DNA of 64,000 bases from positions 15,011,006 through 15,075,005 of the forward strand of contig NC_087063.1 in assembly GCF_963678635.1 (NCBI RefSeq). Direction: 5' to 3'. Every line of letters starts with the position of its first letter. The first letter of the stretch is position 1. Shown one piece after another: positions 1 through 10,900 of this stretch. The notes beneath the pieces are model-generated. The model did not search any database. It was given only the letters and a program-made list of their open reading frames with translations, and was not told the origin of the DNA. The translations under genes were made by a program, and so were the position numbers. The DNA comes from Symsagittifera roscoffensis. Taxonomy: Eukaryota; Xenacoelomorpha; Acoela; Convolutidae.

Positions 1-521
1 TCAAAAAAGTTCGACGTAGTCCGATTTTTTTCGAAGGTTCACTTTATTTTAAGTTGCTCTAATACCCATGCTTGACGACAAATTTCAAGTTCGATTCCAG
101 TCGGGATCTGTTTTTTTTTGCAAACTGAAAATATTAGCCGGCTTAGTTCCGGCAGAATGGATTTTTTAAAGAAAATTCGGCCTTTTTCTACCCTTCCGAA
201 AGCTCCTTGTATAGTTTCTAATTGTGCAGGTAATTTTGTTCGGGACGTTTTGGCTTGTTTTGCTATTTATGACAAAAACAATTTTTGAAAGTTTTTTTTC
301 AATTTTTGATTTCTTTTCATTTCATTTAAATCACGGTCATTCATTTTTGTATCGCAAATGCTGCGAGGCTCTGCTTCGCCTTTGTGTTTAAAACTTAGTT
401 TAGGTCATTTTTGGGACTTGGTTGATTCTTGGTTGACTCGGTTTCGTTGATTTTAACTTTGTGAGTATGCTTGGTTGGTTCCTTTTCAGATCTGTACTGT
501 TACCATCACCCTTCCTTCATC
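1..521. other. 5' flank of SNRPF
   Basis: No coding feature was seen here. AT-rich sequence holds one copy of a short dispersed hairpin repeat (about 352-395). It also holds a good 3' splice acceptor with a pyrimidine tract ending in AG at 488-489, 33 bases before the SNRPF start codon. That acceptor would serve either a 5' UTR intron or a spliced leader. Confidence 0.5.
352..395 (+). repeat. short dispersed hairpin repeat, copy 1
   Basis: The core reads TCGCAAATGCTGCGAGGCTC followed by TGCTTCGCC. The GCGAAG...CTTCGC type arms can fold into a short hairpin. Related copies lie near 2324, 15910, 23409 and 25321, all on the + strand, often followed by a similar TTTA/ACTAAAACTT-like tail. Probably a small non-autonomous element or a fragment of a larger repeat. 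Confidence 0.5.
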
Positions 522-1371
522 ATGTCTATGCCCCTGAACCCGAAACCCTTCCTGAACAACCTGACAGGCAAGCCAGTGTTCGTGCGTCTGAAGTGGGGCC
601 AGGAGTACAAGGGATATCTGATAGCAGTGGACGGATACATGAATGTACAGCTAGACCAGACCGAGGAGTGGATTGACGGAAACTGTGCTGGTGCATTGGG
701 CGAGGTTTTAATCAGGTTAATAACCTTTTCCTAATTTTTTGAGATCATTGAAAAATCCGAACTTATTGTTTTATATCAGCCTATTATGTGGTTACTAAAA
801 GTCCACTTTAGAATTGAGCTTTCCTCGGTATTATCTGTTGGCGTGCAGTTAAGGTTTCTCACATTCATCGTTTGACACTCTAAATAATTGTAGTAGATTA
901 TATGTCAATTGCTTTGCATTTTTGTGCCAGTCTTGCCTCTACTGTATAAGAAAAATGACGAATAGACGCAGGGGCTGATCTAAGAATTTCTCGAGGGGGG
1001 ATTTAGGTTGACCAAATTTATAATTACTATAAAGTCCTCATTTTGTCAAATTTTGAAAATAAACAGACCAGAAAAGGCGTTTTTTGCGTTTTTAGGCAAT
1101 TTTTGAAAAATTTTGACGAAAATCGTGTTTTTCGGCGCGCGCTCTGCCTTTAGAACATTTTTTTTAACTAAGCCAAAAATGGATATCTCAAAATAGTACA
1201 AAGGGGGACCCTTTGGATTGTTAGGGGGTCGAATCCCTGCGATGGGCGTCCGCATCCCCTAAATCCGCTGGTGAATAGATGTTATTTGTTCAATGCTATA
1301 TATTTTAAAGGTGCAATAATATTCTCTACATCAGAGGGGCCGAAGACGAAGATGGAAAAGCAATGGATTAA
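522..1371 (+). CDS. SNRPF: small nuclear ribonucleoprotein F (Sm-F), two exons
   Basis: Exon 1 is 522-715 and ends AG|GTTAAT in phase 2. Exon 2 is 1311-1371, after acceptor TTAAAG, and completes the Arg codon; it stops with TAA. The 84 aa product matches the length of Sm-F (86 aa in human). Visible blocks are [17 protein letters not shown], the Sm1 motif around [11 protein letters not shown] and VDGYMNVQL, and the Sm2 motif split by the intron (LGEVLIR then CNNILYIRG), followed by an acidic tail. Sm-F is one of seven Sm proteins forming the heptameric ring on the U-rich site of U1, U2, U4 and U5 snRNAs in spliceosomal snRNPs. The start chosen is the second in-frame ATG region (MSMPLNPKP), because upstream residues lie before a splice acceptor. 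The intron contains a hAT-like MITE. Confidence 0.95.
969..1273 (+). mobile_element. hAT-like MITE, copy 1 (SNRPF intron)
   Basis: About 305 bp with imperfect terminal inverted repeats: it starts CAGGGGCTGATCTAAG and ends CTAAATCCGCTGGTG. It is flanked by near-perfect 8 bp duplications (AATAGACG at 961-968, AATAGATG at 1274-1281), as expected for hAT superfamily insertion. The body shares GTCGACCAAAT, TTTTTGGCGCGCGCTC-like and GGGGGTCGAATCCCTG blocks with copies at 12649, 33055 and 62384. No coding capacity. Confidence 0.8.
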
Positions 1372-1918
1372 ATTGAAAGGAAAAGAAGCTAGATTGAAAT
1401 TCTTGACTGTTTTGGACAACGAGGCAGCTTTTGAGAGTGACGAAGAGCAGCTGAACTCTTCAATGGTGATAATTAACTGCAGATCTATCGTACAAAACTG
1501 AAAACTGATGAAGTTATGTAATTTAGCGAAACCGGTTATTCTATTTCCAGTGAAATCTGGAATGCAAAATTTGGAATGATTTATGCCTATAGTTTTATGT
1601 TTCTGTTCGTGAGGTTTTTGTTATTTATCAGCCCCCATACTGTATTTGTCAAATGCTGTTTTGTTTACTCGTTTAAAATTGAATTTTCTCCAACATGATT
1701 TCTTTGAAATAGAACCCTTTTTTAATATTGAATTTCCCGCGTCGCGTGTAAGCAAAAATTTTATTCAGATGAAATGAATAATGGTTTAATTGTTGCCAGC
1801 CGTACTACAAAATTAATGATCATTTCGAAAACTCAAAAAAAATCTTTTCACCAATTATTTACCCTGAAATAGCGAAGTGCTGATTTGACATCTATTTTGG
1901 CAGTGAATAAAACAGTGC
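1372..1918. other. spacer between SNRPF and ACTMAP
   Basis: AT-rich spacer of 547 bases with no ORF of note. It contains TTTCCCGCG near 1735 and, just before the next gene, a TTTTGGCAG acceptor ending at 1903, followed at once by an AATAAA hexamer (1905-1910). The close spacing to the next same-strand gene is notable. Confidence 0.4.
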
Positions 1919-4900
1919 ATGGATTCGGTGCCAGTGCCACCAACCCTACCTCCACCGGTACCCATATCGAGCACTTTGACTCCTAAATTGAGTGTCCAGA
2001 AAAATGACAGCGAGGGTCCAGACGAAGATCTCTGGACTCTATTTGAAAGATCTGCCAGAATATTGCCCGATCCTTTAAGAGATCGAGCTTACATAGTGTG
2101 GTTTAATAAATCAGTTAGACCTCAAATACAGGTAAGGAATGACTGATTGATGCACGCAAGACTTCGACTATATTCAGCTTAATCTGCTCGGTGGATGGAA
2201 ATTGCTATATGGGTGAAATATGGTGGAACTTAATTCTATGTGAAAGTATAGATTAGTTTTTTATCGCCTTATGACTTGATCTTATTTTCTGTCCGCTAGC
2301 TTAAATGCTATGTTTGTGTCGTGTCGCAAGTGGTGCGAAGCTCCTCTTCGCGTCTGTATTATTGACTAAAACTTTAATTCTGTATGTTAAGACATAAGTA
2401 ATTTGTAAGTTTTGTTAAAAAATAGATTTTAAAAAAATTCTGTCTTTCTCTGATTTTTTTCTCGGTCGATCTTTTTGCAGTAATAGAACATGCTATTTTC
2501 TTCCCACCACATTACAATCACGAAAGGCTTGAAGTATTTTTTTGGTCGATATTGTAGTATTGAGAAATACTACACAGACAAAAGACCATTGTCTTAATTG
2601 TTTGTTTAACGACCCAATTCTAAATTGGAGCGTGCCATTTAAATTAAAGCCTCTTTTCACTAAATCAGATATTGACTGGTTTACTCTTATTAGGACTATA
2701 AAATCTTGTTTTGAAAATCCACTCCTTTTTAAATACTTGTCCAACTTTTCTCATTTTTTCATGCTCAATATTTTAAAAGGGCGGCGATTATTAATACGTC
2801 CCTTTTAACTTAACTTGAAACAAACTCGATAAATATTTAGCAGTCTTGCGGGCTGCACTGAAATTCTCCTTGCTTTGATTAAGCAGAGATGTACCTGCAA
2901 TATGATGCATCAGAGAGAATAATATGAAATTTTAATCAGACAAACTGAAGGCTGCGGTTTTTATCAAAGAGGACTAATAAGTTAAAGATATTTGATTTGA
3001 AAAAATCAAATAAAAACTAATTGAAAATTCCCTTATAAGAAAGGGAGAACAAAGGAGCAGGTGAAACCTGAATAATTAAAGATTGAATCAGCCGCCGGTT
3101 TATGCTTACGAGCAAAAGGACTGGCCTGAAATCTTCAGTGTTTCATTTTGCTCAGTTAGCAGCAAGTTAGATATCTTCAATTAGACCTTTTAAAAAAATA
3201 AATAATTTTCCTTTTCTGCATTTACAGTAAAATTAAACTAGTCTTTTTTCACAAATAAAACAGAGAATAAATTCTCATTTCAAGTTCGATAAAATTATAA
3301 AAACGAGATACTCGAGATAACCCCATCTGAGAAAGTCTGGACTACGAGTACCCAAAGGACTACGGCAAGACGAAACTGACAACCAAACCAGAAGTGCCAA
3401 GTGGACAACATCAAGGCAACCCAAGAAATACTACTCAGTCATCGACCTTAGTAAGAAGATGAAATATTGATGAACAAAATAAGATTAACTCAACCTCCCC
3501 TCATAGGTATATTTCTTTAAGCTGTTCGATTCGCTTATATAATCTAATTACCCAGTGCTCTGTATTTAACCAACTAATTAATTCATACCTTTTCTAACTA
3601 TTGTTTCTACTCTACTTCTTGTCAAGACAATTTGACTATTTAAGGTGAGACTTATAACTTAGGATAAAATTACTAAGCATTCAACCAGCAATGAGCGCTT
3701 AGTAAAACTGGTGCGACCGCAGCAGAGAACTACTCCTTAAGAAATTCCTTTTCCGACAAAATAGAAACAGCTTTTAAAATTCAAAAAATATATTATTATT
3801 AGGATCTGTGAGTATTTGTCAGATTAGTTTCCAACCTCAAAAAGCCAGAGACAATGGGTATCTTTCGATAGAAACACAATTTCATTGTCTTCTACTTGAC
3901 AGATATTCCTAGTAGGGTTCTTGCGAAAGCATCCCCTGCGCTAGCAGTCGCCCACGATATTCCTCCATCTCGAGGTCTATTATACGGCTTTCTAACTGAC
4001 ATTAGCTCATGAACTTAACTATTATATATTATTATAACAATATATAAAATTTCTGAAAGAATCGTTCTCTGCCTAAGTCCGCTAGTAAGTTATACCCGTT
4101 TTGTCCAGTAATCCACTAAATTTATGCCGAAACTTCATTTTAAAGTTATCATCACTAAAATTAACGAAATTCTGTATTAAACTAAAGTGCTCAAAAACTT
4201 ATTAAATATCTTCATTTATTTTTCGAGGGGGTTAAGTGATCATGTGTGCGATCTAAGAGTACCCTAAATTGTATGATAAATTGAATTCTTCATCACATTA
4301 TCTCAAACCATCGACGCTTGTTGCTATTTATTCTAATCCTTCATCATTTCTCGAGGCTTATCCTCATTTTTTCTTAAACTAATTTTAATTCTATCCACCT
4401 TAACATAACTTAAACCTAAATCATCCATCAGTAAAGCTACCAATAACTGAAACTAAGGAAGAAAATAACAAAAACCACGAAGGAAGGAACGGATTTGGGT
4501 GTTTTTTAATAAATCATTAGTTTTTTATGACACAGTTTAAATCTACACCTAATAAACAATAAGAATATGCACTAAAACCAATCTTAAACGTTAACCACAT
4601 AACACCAAACACCAAGTTTTAGTTTCAGCGCAAAAATATCAGGTTTCACAACAAAAACTGAGTCTAAAACACTGACACATCCACTTTATATTGATAAACT
4701 AGGTTTCATAAGACAGCCTAAGCACTAAAAAATTGATTTTTACTAGCCAAAATTTTTGGTTTCAGTCTAGGTTTCAGTTATAGGGTCAAACGCTTCAGTT
4801 AAAATAAGTATAGTTTCCGGTCAAAGTTTTAAGTTTCTGTAAACGAATTCGGGTAAAACAGCAAAAGTTGAACTAGTCAAACCCAACTTTGGATACCATA

Positions 4901-7900
4901 AGTCAAAAACCTGGTCTTAAATGGTACGTTTTTGTTAGTTTCAGGTTTCAGAACACAAAAATTGAGTTTTTGGTTTCAAAATTGAGCTCCGAACGCCGAA
5001 TTTTGACTTTCTAGAGAAAACTAACGGTGTTAAAACCCACCAAACCAATTTTAAAATTTGGTTCCTAAGGCTGAAACGTACGTTTCAGAATTGGTGTTTT
5101 TAGTTTCAGACCCAAAAATCTTGCTTCCCAAGTGAAATTTTTGTGAAATATTGAAAGATAATAGGAATCCTTAATGCACTAACTAATTTTTGAACTCAAA
5201 AAACTTCTAGAAGGTGTTAGTTTGAGCCCTCAAACTTATAGTTTCAGAAAACTAAAATCGTCGTTTTAGGCTAAAATTTTCATCTTTTTGTTAATTTTAT
5301 TGCTGGAATAGAAATATATTAGAGAGAACAACCTAAATTTTCAATCTCAAAACTCTAAAACCAAGTGGTCAAACCATAGTTTCAGTTCTAGAAATCATAG
5401 TTTCAGCCCCAAAAACTTAGGTTTCCGCAAACAAATTTTTAATTTTGAAGTTGCAAACCTGTTCCAAATTCTAATTTACACTAGACCAGCTATCAAAAAC
5501 CAACTTTTTATTTTCATGCATCGAGTTTGAGAGAGTTTAAGAGTTTTATGTTTGAGATTTCAAAAACTAAGTTTAAGATATCAAAAGATTCGGTTTTCTC
5601 GAATTTTTTTGCAAGATAAAGCGAAAACCAAATATACTAAAGCTTCTAAAAATTTTCAAGATTAAAAAAAACTCAACTTCAGCTACCATAGTTCAGGTTT
5701 CAGATTATCGTTTCAGTCAAAAATCTTTTGTAAAATTTTTTAACAAAAAAATTAAGTTTTCAGCCAATAATAATCAAAAAAGGCATATAGTTATATTGTT
5801 AACCATACCATAGCATCAATAAAACTTCACTTGAACAAAGTTTCAGGTTTCAGTTAAGGTTTCAGCGAATAAAAACTTGAAAAACTTAGAAAAAATTTTA
5901 GAAATTTTTTTTCCAAAAAAAAATAATTTTTTTTTTCTTATTTCATTATTAATAACCTTTGTTAATATTCAATAATTCCAAGGAGGTTTTCATTACTTTA
6001 AAACATACTAATCAAGTAATACAACTTAGCTTAAGAAAAAGAAAAACAAACACCGTAAAAATTAATGTCAACACATTTTAAAAGTGACGTCAGTACAATA
6101 AATTTAAAACTCAAATTAGGAAATAAAGTCTCTAACATCATATGGTATATCACTAACACTGAAAAAGATCATATTAGTATACTAGCAAAACACTCTAACG
6201 ACGATAAACACGAATTATACGTCTTTTTTTGACGATACACTCCAGAAATTGACACAATTTTTGAGCAAATAAAAATACCAAATAATATAATTTATATACC
6301 GCAAGAACGATTAATTGCTTCACTCCCGATTGCTTTTTGATACCATAATATAGCTAAGCACAAAACTACTTGCATTTTAATCAGTTTTTATTAAAAACAC
6401 AAATTTGTCCTTAGCAAAAATTAAAAACTTAACAAATTCATTCCAAACTCATTAATAACATTTAAATATTCTTTATATTGCTTATCACTCCCTAAATAAA
6501 TATTTATGTCCCTAAAATGTAAAAAATGCTATGAACAACTTTTATCAAGTGAATACAACAGCATTTAACTTAAAACTAAAATTAAAGAATAAATCCACAA
6601 AAATTATTTGGTATATCACCAATATCAAAAAAGATCAAATCACAATTTCGTCCAAACACCCACACAAAAATATTCACGAATTAACCATTCTCTCCAGCAG
6701 CAATACCCCAGAGATAAATTCTATCTTAAAAAAGCTTAAACAGCCCCATAGCACTATTGATCTATCTAACAAAAATTCGTATTCATTGAACCCAGCAAAC
6801 TTCATTGTAACTTAAATACAATTATTTCAGTCCGTACAATTAATCAGTACACAACACATCCAAACCCATTATATGTTGTTAACAAAACATTGAGTGATTT
6901 AAACAAAGATGGCAAACGTAGTAGCATACCCAGATTTAGCTCTCGAAAAATTTACCGGCTTAGATCCGAATGAAGATGCAAGAGATTTTCTTGATATAGT
7001 AGAGAAAAAGATAGCATTTTCCCTAGGCACTAGACCAGGAGACGCAGGTGACGAACAAGACGCATATGATAACAGACAAAGAACCTTATTTGGTTCAATA
7101 TTAAGAGGTCCAGCCGCTCAATGGTATCAGGGATTAGCAGCAAACTTACCTTGGAATGAGATAAGAGATCAATTCATAGATAGATTCACTGATGATAAGG
7201 ATAAGTATAGGAGACGAATAGAAGCAGATAACATAAAAAGACAACCTGATGTATTCATTAAAAGCTACATACATAGATTAAGCACCGCAGTAGACCGTGG
7301 ATGGCCCAATCCAACTTTTAATGATGATCAAAGAACAGCAAAGAAAATGGAGTTCTTTGTACGCGGCTTAAGCCCGCCAAGCTTGAAACAAAAGGCTCAT
7401 CAATTCCTAATTGAGAATCCACCCGCAACATGGCAACAATTGAAAGATCATATTGCCACAAAAGACTTAAGTTTTGCAATAAGTAGTGAGTTTATTGGAA
7501 CAGCATCCAGTAGCATAGATAATAAATTGGAAATAAAGGGAATAAAGGATCAACTTAAAGAGTTAACAGGACTAATGAAGGATCATAAAATAAACGCAGC
7601 TTATACCCCAAAGGAGCATAGAAACAAACAAAACAACCCAATGTTTTGCAACTGGTGTTGTATGTCAGGCCATACGATAAGACATTGCTTTAAATATAAT
7701 GATCAACAGGAGCAAAATTATGACTCGCTTCAATTAAGAGAGAATTCGAACAGAAGTTACCATAACTATAGTAAGAGTAGGTCAAGAGTAGACAACAAAT
7801 TCAATGACATAAATCCCCAACAAGAATTCAGGCATTTGTCAAATTTCAAGGAAAGTTCTCAATCGCGTGACATGTCGAGCAGTAAAAAATCCTTCAACGA

Positions 7901-10900
7901 AAATAACGATTGTCATTGACCTTACCAGATCCACAACTTTAGTGATGATGACATTCCAGGAGACTATACCGATAATGAGTGTGAACTTGTTAATTTAAAC
8001 TAGATCAGTCTCCGTCCGAACAAAAAATACAATTATATATTAATTTATACCAACATCCCGTCGGAGACAAAAATAAAAATAACGGTCTGGAAACCCAATT
8101 TCTACTAGACACTGGAGCAACATGTTTGGTTATTAATTTTGACTGTTATGAACAATATTGTAAAGTACAGCCTCTACAGCTGAATAAATCTAGATCAAAC
8201 ACAGTTGCTGTTAATGGAGAAAAACTTAAATTTATAGGTTATACTAATTTTGAATCAACTTTTGGTACAAACACTGATAATCCGGTAAAAATCGAAGCAT
8301 GGATTTCAGCCGAGAACGGATGCGATCTAAATATATTAGGAATGGATTTCATTTCTCACAACTTTGAATCATTAAATTTTCCAAATTTAAACTTAGAATT
8401 AAAAAAATATCCAGATATAACAGTTCCTATCAGTGTTATAAGAAGCAAAAGTTATCCATATCTAAGCCTTTATCAAAATGTACTTCTTGATAAAAATATA
8501 ACTATTGCACCAAAATCATCCCGCGTAATTTCAATTTCTCCAGCAGGCATAGTTTTCAAATTAGGAACATCGTTTAGAAATGATAAGTCCTTAGAACAAA
8601 AAGGCATTAATGAAAAAAGCACTTATTGTAGGAATGAAATTAAGTCAATGCCTATCGTACTAAAAAATTCCAGAGAATCAAAAGTAAATATAAGCAAAGG
8701 TGTAGTAGGCCAAACGTTTGAAAACATAGAAATAATATAAACCCATTTTTTCCTGCTTTAAAATATTTATAAATGTGAAGTTTTCAATAAAGCTTTTATA
8801 ACGCTTTAAGTTTGTGAAATTTACCTAACGTTTTGAATACTGAGCAGTAAATCTAATTCAATCTTACTAAAAAATAAGATTAGAATATTATCCTACAAAT
8901 ATACTACAATGAGTAGCGGTTCTGTATGACACCCAAAAGGATATGCCAAAATGCATGAACACGGATCTAATTCTTAACCGAGATCGAAAACAGTCAAGTA
9001 CGCTAACAATTTTGGACCATCCTCAAAATCAAATAAAGATAGAGGGATCGGAACCCAATGGCTCAGAGAGAAAAGTTTTTCGACTTCAACGTTTTTGCAA
9101 AAAAATTTGCAAAAGGCCAGGAGTTTCAAATATTACAGTTTTACGAGTCTATAATAATTTCATTTTCAGGCGGTTTTATTAACTGAAAATTCAGTATTAC
9201 ACTTAAGGGAATGTCAAATTACCCTACGTACAATAACGAGAATTAATAGAGTGAAACCTTTGATGAAAGAACTAGCCAATGTAAAATTGTAACAAACTCA
9301 TTCTGCGAAGTTAATTTGCACCATCGGTTTCTTCTTAGGGCCCAAGTGGGGACCGATGACAATAATTATTATCTTTGTAGTTTTCAAGTTACAAAATGCA
9401 AACTAGAATAAATTCATCAAAAAGGGAAATATCACCTTCTTTCTTCTCAACACATTGAGTGAAACTTTCACCAATATTCTTTATCATAAAATGGGCGAAC
9501 AATGTTTTTCGACCCGACCCGCCGCAGATTTATGCCAGCATTTGTTGGTGGCTTCATGTAGCCCTTCAATACCCATGGTACCAATTTCTTTTAACCAACG
9601 CAAATGATTGTTGGTGGCTGTATGCAGCCTTTGAGACTCTTATGATTCACTCCTCAAAATTTTGGCCACATTACTAATTCGGTAGTTTTGAATCCACAAC
9701 ACGCAGGCATTTAAACCCTTAAATACAACAAATTTTCAGAATCAACACTTTGAAATTTGGACCGCATCATCCTCAAAGTTGTTTATGTTGAATTTTTGCA
9801 TCATAAAGTTCAGGACGACTTTTCTGTACTAAAGATGTGAACATGGATTGGTGCAAGGGATTAAAACCGAAGAAGAATTATTACTCTTACCTTATCGAAT
9901 ATTATACCGTTTGTAATTAGTCTTCAACTTTCATTACCTTTGATATTTCATTTTTTTTTATTCCTTAATCAAATCTTTTCCATATCTTATCATAAAATGA
10001 AACAAAGATTTCTGGTTATGACAAAAAATGCTGTCAAATGAAATATTATATTTGTTTATACCTGCCTTACAACTTTTACAATTTTTTATTCGTTAAAGTT
10101 TGCATCTAGTAAACCCTAACCCAAAGTTTATAGCTTTATAATTTGTTAAGGACCCCATGGTAAGCCTGTGGATGACCCCAGGTGGACATACATTTAAGAT
10201 TAGGGGTTAATTAATGCCCAAATATCCAATTTTGCTTTAACTACATAAGTTTAAAATCTGAGCTTAACTCAGTCTTCTAAAGTGCTTCATTCCTGTGGTT
10301 AAATAACACCATGATCGTTTTTCTTCATTTGCTTTCCGTGGTGGGTTTGTGTGAAACCACAAGATTATCTTTTCCACCTTTTATATATATACAATTTTAC
10401 ACTTTGTCCTTCATTGTTCAAACAATTGATATTAGCCTTAATATCCGAATGTAATTCGGGATTTTGAATATTTGGTCATTTTATATTGATGTTTAGCAAA
10501 ATGGAATATGACCCAATTTTAAACTGGAACTGCAGAAATGCAGACCCAGCACCAGAGGAGTTCAAAAGAAAGCTGCCTCTCAGGAAGAAACAACGGAAAC
10601 CTGTAGCAGTTCAATCTTTGTCAATGGACGACGGGTTAAATAAGAACCCTCGCAATTTTCCCAGTTTAACCCAAAGATTGGAACTGCAGAAGTGCAGAAA
10701 AACCAAATGGGATACGGAAAATCCAAAATATATAACGAGTTTTAAGTACTCAATAAAGGAAAATTATAACAGATGGAAACTGCCATCGTTCATTGAAGTC
10801 GTCAACTCAACGACAATGGAAAAGGCGATGATGCCTATCGATTTCATAACCCAGCCAGAAGTGGTTATAAAGAACGAAACCAACTTCTGGAAATTAAAGA

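Larger units (their letters stand above)
3707..6064 (+). other. long 5' leader of the LTR element
   Basis: 2.36 kb without an ORF above background. The 4,622-5,865 part is filled with GTTTCAG motifs (separate entry). The rest is AT-rich, and nothing else was seen in it. Confidence 0.5.

Noticed and set aside
2542-2808. 88 aa frame and its reverse-strand partner in the 5' LTR (repeated at 11331-11579)
   Set aside because: Present only because the LTR is duplicated. No homology, and overlapping frames exist on both strands.
10501-10530. Similarity of DPILNW in the 228 aa ORF to DPILNW in an LTR frame
   Set aside because: A short stretch of about 20 similar bases with no extension; chance or minor homology cannot be separated.
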